A DNA stretch of 8,538 bases from Xanthobacteraceae bacterium (GCA_030043175.1 JASHYD010000226.1:1-8538), one strand, 5' to 3'. Counted from the first letter of the stretch, positions 1 through 6,656 are shown. A program made the numbers and translations. The notes: generated by a model from the sequence alone, not told the origin.

Positions 1-267
1 CCGACGCGCGATGCCGACGAATTGCCGAGCCGCGAGGAAGCCCTGCGGCTCTACACCCAAGGCAGCGCCTGGTTCAGCCACGACGAGCAACGCCGCGGTG
101 CCCTGGCCGTCGGCCGGCTCGCCGATCTTGCGGTGCTGACGAAGGATTTCACGAGCGTCCCGACGGACGAGATCGGCACCATCGAATCGCTCCGCACCAT
201 GGTGGGTGGCCGGATCGTGTATGCCGTCGCGCCATTCGCGGCGCTGGAGCAGGAAGCGGAGAGGTGA
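1..267 (+). CDS. Amidohydrolase family 3 (YtcJ-like), C-terminal end only
   Basis: This is the last 88 codons of a gene that begins before the window; reading is open from base 1 and stops with TGA at 265-267. The segment EEALRLYTQGSAW, followed by GALAVGRLADLAVL and a closing VGGRIVY, is the typical end of metal-dependent amidohydrolases of the YtcJ/amidohydrolase-3 group. There the chain passes from the barrel back to the small beta-sandwich after a helix that starts EALR.YT. The metal ligands would lie upstream and cannot be checked. Such enzymes hydrolyse C-N bonds of amide or cyclic substrates; the substrate here is unknown. The family call is from motif recognition; the function is inferred only at family level. 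Confidence 0.85.
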   Translation, partial: PTRDADELPSREEALRLYTQGSAWFSHDEQRRGALAVGRLADLAVLTKDFTSVPTDEIGTIESLRTMVGGRIVYAVAPFAALEQEAER

Positions 268-298
268 GCGCCCACCGCAAGTTTGGATTGAGATCGCC

Positions 299-317
299 TC
301 GTGGATCGATTCCACGA
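299..317. repeat. Perfect 7-bp stem-loop after the amidohydrolase gene
   Basis: TCGTGGA (299-305) and TCCACGA (311-317) are perfect inverted arms around a 5-base loop, 31 bases after the amidohydrolase stop. No T-run follows, so it is at best a weak or Rho-assisted terminator or an mRNA 3' end structure. Confidence 0.35.
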
Positions 318-345
318 ACCAAGCGTATAGCGCGATCGGCTCACG

Positions 346-373
346 CCTCATCCCGAGGAGCGGGTCGCGAAGG
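346..373. repeat. Degenerate copy of a Rhizobiales-type intergenic palindromic repeat
   Basis: The bases CCTCATCCCGAGGAGC at 347-362 followed by TCGCGAAGG at 365-373 resemble the short dispersed element often seen between genes in Bradyrhizobium and relatives (CTCATCCTGAGGAGC, a short spacer, then CTCGAAGGATG). Only one imperfect copy is visible here, so the assignment rests on recollection of the consensus. The rest of the 268-493 gap shows no gene I can support. Confidence 0.35.
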
Positions 374-493
374 CTGGCCCCAGACACGATCTTGCCGTGG
401 ACGCGGCGCGTATGCGCCCTTCTCGGGGCAAGGCTGATGGATGATGTCGATATGATTCGCAATGTGGAAATGCCGCACTAAACTGGACGTCAC

Positions 494-1363
494 ATGACCA
501 CCACATCCAATGCCCCTTTCAGTTGGCCCAACAACGCGCGGCTCGCGGTTGCGGTGACGTGCCTGTTGGAAAGCTGGTCGGGTGATAACGGCCCGCCCTT
601 CTCGGTGCAAACCACCGCGCTCAAGCCCGGCACCCACGACCGTGCCGCCATGACGTGGGGAACCTACGGCGTGCGCGCCGGGGTGTGGCGGCTGATCCGG
701 ATTCTCGACGATAATGGGGTCCCGGCGACGTTCTGCGCCAATGCGCGTTCGCTCGAACTCGCGCCGCAAGCCGCCGCGCAGATGCTCAAATCCGGCCACG
801 AAATCGCGGCCCATTCCTACACCCAGGACAATATCTTGGCGTATCTCACCGTCGATGAGGAGCAGGCGGTGATTCACCGCTGCATCGACATATTCCGCAA
901 AATCACCGGCGCGCCGCCGAAGGGCTGGCTCAGCCCGGTGGTGGCGTCGACCTCCCACACCGAAGAGCTCCTTACGGCCGCAGGCTTTCTGTGGTACGGC
1001 GACTACAACCACATCGACCTGCCGTTCTGCGCCAAGAACCGCAACGGCACGATCGTCGCGTTTCCGCATACCGATTACGCCGATCATCGCGTGCTGCGCG
1101 GCAGTCCGCGCCAGTGGTACGACGTCTATAAAGACACCTTTGACTACCTCTACCAGAACGAGCCGACGGCTTTTCTCAACGTCACCGTCCACTGCCATTT
1201 CGGCGGGCGCCCGCTGATCGCCGCGATGGTGGACAAGATATTGAAATACTTTCGAGGCTTTGCCGACGTGTGGATGGTCCGCCACGACGAGCTGGCGCAA
1301 TGGGTGCGCGACAACGCGATTGCGGAATGGACCAACCAGCAGCGTTTTTTCAAAGATTTGTGA
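494..1363 (+). CDS. Polysaccharide deacetylase-fold protein (NodB homology; PuuE/PgdA-like)
   Basis: 289 aa, no signal peptide, so probably cytoplasmic. The NodB-type fold is supported by the strand LAVAVTCLLESW (17-28), GVPATFCANARSLE (75-88), SGHEIAAHSYTQDN (100-113), GWLSP (144-148), and the C-terminal TVHCHFGGRP (231-240), which matches the TxHPxxxGRP segment of H. pylori PgdA-like and allantoinase PuuE-like proteins. Length fits that cytoplasmic group. The usual Asp of motif 1 is Glu26, and the second His of the H-x3-H metal site is Gln111 (His107 is kept), a pattern also known from PuuE-type members that lack a classical zinc site. Hydrolysis of an amide or N-acyl bond is a family inference; the substrate is unknown. 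The ATG at 494 is chosen because homology begins just after it; its Shine-Dalgarno is weak (GGA at 485-487). The preceding gene is also an amide-bond hydrolase. Confidence 0.88.
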   Translation: MTTTSNAPFSWPNNARLAVAVTCLLESWSGDNGPPFSVQTTALKPGTHDRAAMTWGTYGVRAGVWRLIRILDDNGVPATFCANARSLELAPQAAAQMLKSGHEIAAHSYTQDNILAYLTVDEEQAVIHRCIDIFRKITGAPPKGWLSPVVASTSHTEELLTAAGFLWYGDYNHIDLPFCAKNRNGTIVAFPHTDYADHRVLRGSPRQWYDVYKDTFDYLYQNEPTAFLNVTVHCHFGGRPLIAAMVDKILKYFRGFADVWMVRHDELAQWVRDNAIAEWTNQQRFFKDL

Positions 1364-1386
1364 GGTTCATAAGTTGGGTTGGAGCG

Positions 1387-1437
1387 CCACCTCGGCGCTT
1401 GCCGGAGGTGGGAATTTGCCCGCGTTTCACGCAAATT
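1387..1437. terminator. Candidate bidirectional terminator between convergent genes
   Basis: Two stem-loops lie between the convergent deacetylase and pheA genes. CCACCTC (1387-1393) pairs with GAGGTGG (1405-1411), with an inner GGC/GCC pair and one bulged G, followed by AATTT. Then AATTTGC (1413-1419) pairs with GCAAATT (1431-1437). T-runs are short, so strength is uncertain. Confidence 0.45.
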
Positions 1438-1464
1438 GCGCCGTTACCGGCTATCCGCCAACCG

Positions 1465-2337
1465 CTATTTCCCGGACGCAAGCGTGTCGCGGAAAGGATT
1501 GGCCGGATAGACACCGAGAATCTTCAAAGAATTCGGCTGGCTGAAAAACGCCAGTTCTTCGAGCGCGAGCTGGAGACCCGGCTCCTGTGGATGTCCCTCG
1601 ACGTCGGCATAGAATTGAGTCGCGGAAAAAGTTCCCTCCAGCATGTAGCTTTCGAGCTTGGTCATGTTGACGCCGTTGGTGGCGAAACCGCCGAGCGCCT
1701 TGTAGAGCGCGGCCGGGATGTTGCGCACCTGGAAGATGAACGTCGTCAATACCGGCCCATCATCGGGCGGTGGTGACTTGGCTTCCCTCGCCAGCACGAT
1801 GAAGCGTGTGGTCGAATGGGACTCGTCCTCGATATTCTCGGCAAGGATTTGAAGCCCGTAGATTTCCGCTGCGAGCTTGGATGCGATCGCGGCGCAGGCG
1901 CGATCGCGGCGCTCCGCGACTTCCCGCGCCGCGCCTGCGGTATCGGCCGTGACCACGGTCTTGACACCAAGCTTGCGGAGGAAGTTGCGGCACTGGCCGA
2001 GTGCCATGGTGTGGCTCTCGACCGACTTGATCTCGGCAAGCCGCGCCCCCTTGAGGCCCATCAATTGATTGCGGATGGGCAGGAAGCACTCGGCCACGAT
2101 ATGCAACCCGGCGCCCGGCATCAGGTGGTGGATATCGGCGACGCGCCCCGCGACCGAGTTCTCGATCGGGATCATGCCGAGATCGGCTTCCCGGCTCGCG
2201 ACCGCGTTGAGCGCATCCTCGAAGGTGGGGCAGGGCACCGGCTCGGCGTCCGGATAGGTCTCCCGGCACGCAATATGGGAGTTCGCCCCCGGCTCTCCCT
2301 GGAAAACGATCTTCAGTCGTCTGGCTGGCGTGATCAT
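1465..2337 (-). CDS. pheA: Prephenate dehydratase (monofunctional, PDT + ACT domain)
   Basis: 290 aa. It converts prephenate to phenylpyruvate, the committed step to phenylalanine, in the cytosol. Residues 8-182 form the dehydratase domain: FQGEPGANSH (12-21), the IENSVAG loop (58-64), VESHTMALGQC (106-116) and the catalytic STTRF motif (175-179, Thr-Arg-Phe). Residues about 197-275 form the ACT regulatory domain; ALYKALGGFATNGVNMTKLE corresponds to the conserved GAL and ESRP regions that bind Phe, with ESYM in place of ESRP as in many alphaproteobacteria. There is no chorismate mutase domain, so it is the monofunctional type. The ATG at 2337 is preceded by AAGGA (2342-2346 on the plus strand) four bases away. 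It lies 30 bp behind kdsB on the same strand, so the two are very likely co-transcribed. Feedback inhibition by Phe is expected from the ACT domain. Confidence 0.97.
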   Translation of the reverse strand: MITPARRLKIVFQGEPGANSHIACRETYPDAEPVPCPTFEDALNAVASREADLGMIPIENSVAGRVADIHHLMPGAGLHIVAECFLPIRNQLMGLKGARLAEIKSVESHTMALGQCRNFLRKLGVKTVVTADTAGAAREVAERRDRACAAIASKLAAEIYGLQILAENIEDESHSTTRFIVLAREAKSPPPDDGPVLTTFIFQVRNIPAALYKALGGFATNGVNMTKLESYMLEGTFSATQFYADVEGHPQEPGLQLALEELAFFSQPNSLKILGVYPANPFRDTLASGK

Positions 2338-2348
2338 GGCGTCCTTCT

Positions 2349-2368
2349 ACGAGACAAAATGGTCTCGT
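2349..2368 (-). repeat. 7-bp inverted repeat in the kdsB-pheA junction
   Basis: ACGAGAC (2349-2355) and GTCTCGT (2362-2368) are perfect arms around AAAATG. The hairpin starts within the kdsB stop codon and ends just before the pheA ribosome-binding site. It could be an RNA-processing or coupling element; no T-run makes a terminator unlikely. Confidence 0.3.
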
Positions 2369-3111
2369 CAAGGTCGCGCTAACATGAGGCGCGCGGCTTC
2401 GAGGTCCGCCGGGGTGTCGACCCCGAGCGGAACCGAAGCCACGATGACCACGTCGATCCGCATGCCGGCCTCGAGCCCGCGCAGCTGCTCGAGCCTTTCA
2501 CGCCGCTCCAGGGTTGATGCGGGCAGGCGAACGAACCGCTCAAGCGCCGCCCGGCGATAAGCGTAAAGTCCGATGTGGTGAAACAGCGGTCCGTCCCCAG
2601 AGGGCGCCGTTGCGCGGGTGAAGTAGAGCGCCCGCAATCGGCCCGCGCTGAGTGAGTTTCCGACAGGTGTGCCGACGACTTTAACGACGTTGGGATCGCT
2701 GCGCTCCTCCGGCCGGCGGATCTCCGCCGCGAGGGTCGCGATATCGACCGCCGGATCGGCGAGCGGCGCCAGCGCCGCCCGGATATCGGCCGGAGCAATC
2801 GCCGGAAGGTCGCCTTGCACATTCACGATGATGTCGGCGCCGGCGCCGATTTGTTCCATCGCTTCGAAGATGCGGTCGGAGCCCGACACATGGTCGGCCC
2901 GGGTCATCACGGCCTGACCGCCGGCTTGGGCGACGGCGACGGCGATTTCTTTCGCGTCGGTGGCCACATAGACCGGCCCGAGGCCTGATTCCTGGGCGCG
3001 ATCCAGCACGTGGACGATCATCGGCCGGCCCGCGATATCTGCGAGCGGCTTGCCGGGCAAGCGCGTCGACGCCATGCGAGCCGGGATGAGGATGAGGACG
3101 CTGTCCGCCAT
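2368..3111 (-). CDS. kdsB: 3-deoxy-manno-octulosonate cytidylyltransferase (CMP-KDO synthetase)
   Basis: 247 aa, the normal length. It activates KDO with CTP to give CMP-KDO for the inner core of lipopolysaccharide, in the cytosol; this implies a Gram-negative host. The N-terminal nucleotide-binding motif [14 protein letters not shown] (10-23) is intact, followed by NVQGDLP (97-103), HHIGLYAYR (178-186), the RLEQLRGLE helix (206-214) and GVDTPADLE (230-238). Asp101 and Asp232 are the expected metal ligands. QGDLP in place of the enterobacterial QGDEP is usual among alphaproteobacteria. ATG at 3111 is supported by AGGA (3117-3120 on the plus strand) five bases upstream. It is the first gene of a kdsB-pheA unit; the promoter should lie in 3121-3260, but I could not pick a convincing one. 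Confidence 0.97.
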   Translation of the reverse strand: MADSVLILIPARMASTRLPGKPLADIAGRPMIVHVLDRAQESGLGPVYVATDAKEIAVAVAQAGGQAVMTRADHVSGSDRIFEAMEQIGAGADIIVNVQGDLPAIAPADIRAALAPLADPAVDIATLAAEIRRPEERSDPNVVKVVGTPVGNSLSAGRLRALYFTRATAPSGDGPLFHHIGLYAYRRAALERFVRLPASTLERRERLEQLRGLEAGMRIDVVIVASVPLGVDTPADLEAARLMLARP

Positions 3112-3254
3112 AGAAATCCTGCTGCGTTACGCACGGCCGCGCTTCTTCCTCCCGGGGCGGGGAGCAACGCCCTACTCCCAGGAATGTTGGGGCAATCGCA
3201 TAATGGCGCCGCCTGCCGGCGACATGGGTAACACATTTTCAGGCGGGAGGTTGA

Positions 3255-3485
3255 CCGGTCGCGCAAGGAGGGGACGCGGCGGTTCTGCTGCGGCTTGCCG
3301 GGCGCAATCCCAGCAGCACATCAGCTCTGATCGAATGCACCGACCCATGGCACGCAACACCCGCAACGTTGCGTGCCATGGCGCCGGGCGATGTCGAATT
3401 CAAGTTGGACCGGCACGATCCCATCCACCTGGTCGGGTCTGGCGGCGCGCCGTTGATCGATGGACGCGAAGTGGCCTGGCACTGA
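3255..3485 (+). pseudogene. Protein-like open frame without a start codon (possible gene remnant)
   Basis: Reading is open from just after a TGA at 3252-3254 to the stop at 3483-3485 (76 codons). The translation contains LLRLAGRNPSSTSALIE, DPWHATPATLRAMAPGDVEF and HDPIHLVGSGGAPLIDG, which look like ordinary folded-protein sequence, and third positions are mostly G or C (about 70%). The first plausible starts (TTG then ATG about 38 codons before the end) fall in the middle of this pattern, so the visible frame is probably the C-terminal piece of a gene whose front has been lost. I do not recognise the family. The minus strand is also open here, so chance cannot be excluded. Confidence 0.35.
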
Positions 3486-3542
3486 CGCAACAGGTCCTGA
3501 GATGATTTTGGGCAATGAGATCTGGTCGGCCCTCAGACTTTG

Positions 3543-3567
3543 CAGCGACGCCCGCCGGGCGTCGCTG
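3543..3567. terminator. 11-bp perfect stem-loop (terminator-like)
   Basis: CAGCGACGCCC (3543-3553) and GGGCGTCGCTG (3557-3567) are perfect complements around a GCC loop, giving a very stable hairpin. The plus-strand downstream sequence (GCTGTGTCTTTA) has only a poor T-tract. It sits 57 bases after the end of the start-less frame 3255-3485, fitting the leftover terminator of a lost gene. Confidence 0.45.
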
Positions 3568-3732
3568 GCTGTGTCTTTACGCCCATCCGTCAGCCTTGCG
3601 TAACCGGAGCGGCGTACCAGCGGGACTCGGCTTACAGCACGCATTGCAAATGACTCACTATTAAGGTCAATACAGTTCGTCGACGACGCCACGTGGCCGG
3701 CGACGCGAGCCGAACAAAGGCAGGAGGAAATC

Positions 3733-3951
3733 GTGCAAGCCTGCGAACTGGGGACACGGTGGCTAACCGTACGCCGTCCTGGTCGGGCCGCGCTCGAGGC
3801 GATTCGAGCAACTAAAGAGAGCACCGACGAGATCAAACACCTGCTGCCGTCATGCCGGCGCTTGTCACGGGCGTCGGCGTCTTCCTTACCGGTGCTCGAG
3901 GCGGGGGCGGGTAGGAAGGAGGCAGCGAGAGCGGCGTGGATGGCCGGATGA
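3733..3951 (+). CDS. Doubtful 72-aa ORF with strong Shine-Dalgarno
   Basis: GTG at 3733 follows AGGAGG (3722-3727) at a good five-base spacing, the best ribosome-binding site in this stretch, and the frame runs 72 codons to a stop at 3949-3951, 75 bases before the next gene. The product would be small, basic and mostly helical (ALEAIRATKESTDEIKHLL at about residues 19-37), with no signal peptide and no family I know. It may be a leader gene of the decarboxylase-like gene, a remnant, or chance. The remaining parts of the 3486-4026 stretch show nothing else I can support. Confidence 0.22.
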   Translation: MQACELGTRWLTVRRPGRAALEAIRATKESTDEIKHLLPSCRRLSRASASSLPVLEAGAGRKEAARAAWMAG

Positions 3952-4026
3952 TCCGACCATGCGGCCGAACAACCGATGTGGCCGGCACTCTCCGATGGCT
4001 CCAATTTTTCTTGAGGGAAAACGCGC

Positions 4027-5013
4027 TTGTCCAAGCTGTCGCTGACTCTTGCTTGCGGCGATTACGAAATCGTGCGTGCGCTAGCGGACGGAAAGGTCGT
4101 GCCGGACGGCATCGACCTCAATGTGCTGACCGAGATGGACTCAACAACGCGGCATTGGCGCTTTTTGCGAAACCAGGAATTCGACGTCGCGGAAATCTCG
4201 TGTTCGTCCTATCTCATCGCCCGCGATCAAGGAATGCCGATAGATGCGATTCCGGTCTTTCTTCATCGCAGGTTTCGCCACGGATTCATCTTTATCAACA
4301 CAACCAAGGGCATACGCGGTCCCGGCGATCTCGTCGGCCGCAAGATCGGTCTCAAAGAGTTCCAAGCCACGGCCGTGGTCTGGATCCGCGGCATCCTGCA
4401 ACATGAATACGGCGTGCCGCTCAACTCGATTGAGTGGCTTTGCGAGCTCGACGAAACGATGGAATTTGTGCCACGCGCCGATTTCAAGATCGGGCGCGTG
4501 CCGGCCGATGCATCGATCGAGCGGATGCTGGCGGACGGAGAGATCGATGCAATTCTGCATCCTGATTTGATCCGCCCGCTGGTCGACAAGGATCCGCGGG
4601 TTAGCCGACTCTTTGCGGACTGTCGAAGCGAAGAATTGGCGTATTACCAGAAGACCGGCATTTTTCCGATCATGCATGTTATCGGCATCAAGCGGCGAAT
4701 CATCGAAAACCACCCGTGGGTTGCCATCAACCTGTTCCACGCCTTTGATAAGGCCAAGAGCCTTGCGATGAAACGGCTGGCCAACCCGCGGGTTGTGCCG
4801 CTCGCTTTTTACCGGGAGGCGTGGGAGGAGCAGGAAAGGATCCTGGGGCCTGATCCCTGGGAATACGGCCTCACCGATAGCAACCGCCGCAACCTTCAAA
4901 CGCTTGTTGGCTACGCTTATGAGCAAGGCCAGATCCGGCGCAAATTCGTGCTCGATGAACTGTTCCTGGATATGTCTCAGGGGCGCAAGCGCGGCGTCGA
5001 GTTCAGGATGTAA
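4027..5013 (+). CDS. 4,5-dihydroxyphthalate decarboxylase-like / substrate-binding-fold protein
   Basis: 328 aa with no signal peptide or membrane segment. Sequence and length fit the group typified by Pht5 (4,5-dihydroxyphthalate decarboxylase, about 330 aa), which has a periplasmic-binding-protein-like fold and is often annotated as an ABC substrate-binding protein. Characteristic pieces are LTLACGDYEIVRALADG (6-22), EFDVAEISCSSYL (51-63), the RRFRHGFIF strand (81-89), GPGDLVGRKIGLKEFQATA (98-116), ADGEIDAILHP (169-179) and DPWEYGL (276-282). The cytosolic form argues for an enzyme rather than a transporter component; the true substrate is inference, as most homologues are untested. The start is a TTG at 4027 with GAGGG (4013-4017) nine bases upstream; the conserved first strand begins right after it. 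No phthalate dioxygenase or dehydrogenase gene is nearby, so a complete phthalate pathway is not indicated. Confidence 0.82.
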   Translation: MSKLSLTLACGDYEIVRALADGKVVPDGIDLNVLTEMDSTTRHWRFLRNQEFDVAEISCSSYLIARDQGMPIDAIPVFLHRRFRHGFIFINTTKGIRGPGDLVGRKIGLKEFQATAVVWIRGILQHEYGVPLNSIEWLCELDETMEFVPRADFKIGRVPADASIERMLADGEIDAILHPDLIRPLVDKDPRVSRLFADCRSEELAYYQKTGIFPIMHVIGIKRRIIENHPWVAINLFHAFDKAKSLAMKRLANPRVVPLAFYREAWEEQERILGPDPWEYGLTDSNRRNLQTLVGYAYEQGQIRRKFVLDELFLDMSQGRKRGVEFRM

Positions 5014-5070
5014 CCCATCATCCCCGCCTGTAGCCGGGGGCTTTTGCCCGAGCCTCTTGGAGTGGGTTAC
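5010..5070. terminator. Nested inverted repeat at the end of the decarboxylase-like gene
   Basis: CCCCG (5022-5026) pairs with CGGGG (5035-5039) and is followed by GCTTTT, a plausible Rho-independent terminator nine bases past the stop codon. An outer perfect 8-bp pair, GTAACCCA (5010-5017, including the stop codon) with TGGGTTAC (5063-5070), could close a larger structure that reaches into the IscB remnant. Confidence 0.5.
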
Positions 5071-5555
5071 CAGGGTAAGGTTGGGCCTGGCATCGCCGAT
5101 GTGCTGCTGAACCCCGACCACATCCATCCGTGCTCGCGTGGCGGGTAGAACCGTGTGAGCAACTCGTTGCGGCGTGTATCCCCTACAAGACCGACAAGAA
5201 CGCAAGGCCGATCGAAGAATTCCTTGCCGCCAACCCGGCCCTGCTGACCCGTATCAAAGCGCAGGCGAGGGCACGCTCGACGATGCCGCCGTCGTCAGGC
5301 AATGCGCGGCAAGTCCGCTCGAGGCTTCGAAACCGGCGACGTGGTGCGAGCCGAGGTGCCAGCAGGCAAGACGGCCGGGAACCGGACGTGTCGCGGGGCA
5401 GCGGCTCTTTGAGAGTGAGCCATGCCGACACAATCGACAGTCCTGCAAAGTTCTCTATTCGCGCGGACGGCTATTGCTGCGCTCGGCAACCCGCGCCTTC
5501 CCGTCCTGAAGAACGGGTTTCCAACGCAGGAGACTCTGATGACGGACAGAGATGA
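5041..5555 (+). pseudogene. Decayed IscB-type HNH/RuvC nuclease (OMEGA system), C-terminal half
   Basis: IscB proteins (about 400-500 aa, IS200/IS605-associated) are RNA-guided nucleases with an RRXRR N-terminus, RuvC parts, an HNH insert and a conserved C-terminal tail. Pieces of that second half appear in order. Frame 1: PEPLGVGYQGKVGPG then DHIHPCSRGG, stop TAG (5146-5148), NRVSN. Frame 3 from 5163: LVAACIPYKTDKNARPIEEF then AANPALLTRIKAQA. Frame 2 from 5276: LDDAAVV. Frame 1 from 5302: MRGKSARGFETGDVVRAEVP, AGKTAG. Frame 3 from about 5394: RGSGSLRVSHADTI and IRADGYCCARQPAPSRPE, ending at 5555. The HNH histidine pair (DHIHP) remains, but the second Cys of the usual ACIPC is Tyr. The segment that should hold RuvC-III (about 90-100 aa between AAVV and MRGKS) is gone, as is the whole N-terminal half. 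One missing base at 5163/5164 and one near 5274 explain two frame changes. It cannot make a working nuclease. Confidence 0.85.
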
Positions 5556-5582
5556 GTGTTGCTGGCTAAACCAATCAAGCAT

Positions 5583-5616
5583 GATCTCGGCGCAGGTCAA
5601 CAGCTGCGCTGAGATC
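5583..5616. repeat. 13-bp stem-loop downstream of the IscB remnant
   Basis: GATCTCGGCGCAG (5583-5595) pairs with CTGCGCTGAGATC (5604-5616) over 13 positions with one G-T wobble, around an 8-base loop. No T-run follows. It may be an end structure left from the mobile element or a terminator remnant. The rest of 5556-5770 shows no gene I can support. Confidence 0.45.
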
Positions 5617-5770
5617 GCGCAGATCGTGTCACACGCGCGCCTGATCCGTTTGGCGGCAGGTTGTTCGCGCGCGAGCTTCGCTCAGATCGGGTCGGGTGTG
5701 CGGCCAGCTAGACAACCGGAACGCCGCAATAGCAACGCTTTCTCTCTTACCTCCGCCTCTCCTTAGATGC

Positions 5771-5779
5771 TGCTATTAT
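5771..5779 (+). promoter_or_regulatory. Candidate extended -10 promoter for the VWA gene
   Basis: TGCTATTAT matches the extended -10 form TGnTATAAT with one mismatch and lies about 100 bases before the ATG at 5882 in an AT-richer patch. No good -35 hexamer is seen 16-18 bases upstream, so this is tentative. Confidence 0.3.
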
Positions 5780-5881
5780 GGTGATCTTGTACTCAGGGCG
5801 GCTTTCCCTTGGCCTCGCTCTCAGCGACTGAGGGCTTCAGCCAAAACGTACCTTTGCAGGCTGGCACACGGGAGATGTGCG

Positions 5882-6595
5882 ATGAGGACTCTGATCACCC
5901 GACGCCAGGCGTTGGCCGCGACTTCCGCGCTTGCGCTTGCTCCATTTGGCGCCAACGCAGCCGAACCGGAGGCAGTGGGGATGCAACTCATCCTCGCTGC
6001 CGACGTTTCAGGGAGCGTGAATGCGGCGCGTTACAAGACGCAACAAGAAGGTTACCTGGAAGCGCTGGGGGACGCGCGCGTGCTCGATGTCATTCATGAG
6101 CTCGAGCCTCCGGTCCTTGCCGTCACCTTCATCGCATGGGCTCGCGACCAGGAGGTGATGGTTCCGTGGACACGGGTCGAGGATGCCAAATCGATGGACT
6201 TGTTCCGTGGTCGATTGAAAAATACCCAACGCCCACAGATCGGAGTCAATACCCTCATCAGCAGAGCCCTGTCCTTCTGCGACCGGCAGTTCGACCGGGA
6301 GTTTACGGGCGGCAGAAAGGTTATTGATGTTTCCGGAGATGGAGACGATAATCAAGGCATTCGTGGCCTTCGTGCAGTCCGCGACGCGTTGATTGGGAAG
6401 GGGGTCGTGATCAATGGCCTGCCAATTATCGTGAAGCCGCCGGAATATATTTTTCCGCCACAACCTCCCGAAGGACTCGACGTGTACTATCGCGACCATG
6501 TCGTAGGCGGCGAAGGACACGTCACGATCGAGTCGATTGGCTTCGATAACTTCAAGCAAGCCATCCTGCAGAAGCTGCTGCTGGAAATCGGGTGA
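5882..6595 (+). CDS. Exported DUF1194-type von Willebrand factor A domain protein
   Basis: 237 aa. The start at ATG 5882 is chosen over a longer open frame from 5696 because it has GGGAG (5870-5874) seven bases upstream and begins a clear leader: TRRQALAA (6-13, twin-arginine-like), a hydrophobic run, then a likely cut after GANA (23-26). The mature protein opens with a VWA fold. The MIDAS metal site looks intact: DVSGS (41-45), Thr124 in GVNTLISRAL and Asp153 in DVSGDGDDN. The closing part IESIGFDNFKQAILQKLL is typical of DUF1194 proteins, which are about this size in alphaproteobacteria. VWA domains bind partner proteins through a metal ion; no partner is known here. Export by Tat, and hence folding before export, is inferred from the RR pair. 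The following gene starts 61 bp downstream and may share its transcript. Confidence 0.88.
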   Translation: MRTLITRRQALAATSALALAPFGANAAEPEAVGMQLILAADVSGSVNAARYKTQQEGYLEALGDARVLDVIHELEPPVLAVTFIAWARDQEVMVPWTRVEDAKSMDLFRGRLKNTQRPQIGVNTLISRALSFCDRQFDREFTGGRKVIDVSGDGDDNQGIRGLRAVRDALIGKGVVINGLPIIVKPPEYIFPPQPPEGLDVYYRDHVVGGEGHVTIESIGFDNFKQAILQKLLLEIG

Positions 6596-6656
6596 GCGCG
6601 CTTCCATGCGGAACATTGAGTTCTCGGATTAGAGAACCTGACAGGGGAAGACAATC

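Noticed and set aside
341..1300. 319-codon open frame antisense to the deacetylase gene
   Set aside because: The plus-strand frame has clear NodB-fold motifs; the antisense product is low-information and Arg/Val-rich, as expected for a complementary-strand shadow.
3651..3663. GACTCACTATTA, resembling part of the phage T7 promoter
   Set aside because: Only part of the core is present and the initiation region differs; there is no other phage signal nearby, so it is probably chance.
3644..3676. TTGCAA with TACAGT as a sigma-70 promoter for the 4027 gene
   Set aside because: The spacing is 21 bases and the -10 match is only four of six.
3321..4034. 237-codon open frame on the minus strand upstream of the decarboxylase-like gene
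   Set aside because: The translation is rich in Ser, Arg and Ala with no domain-like pattern, it begins inside the divergent gene's start region, and it lies opposite a more protein-like plus-strand frame. It looks like a GC-rich shadow.
4141..5205. 354-codon open frame antisense to the decarboxylase-like gene
   Set aside because: It runs through both the real gene and the IscB remnant on the opposite strand and has no recognisable motif.
5696..5881. Upstream extension of the VWA gene by 62 codons
   Set aside because: The extension has no ribosome-binding site and would bury the signal peptide; the ATG at 5882 has both.
6620..6637. GTTCTC/GAGAAC inverted repeat before the gene at 6657
   Set aside because: A single 6-bp pair in a 61-bp gap is weak evidence for an operator or terminator.
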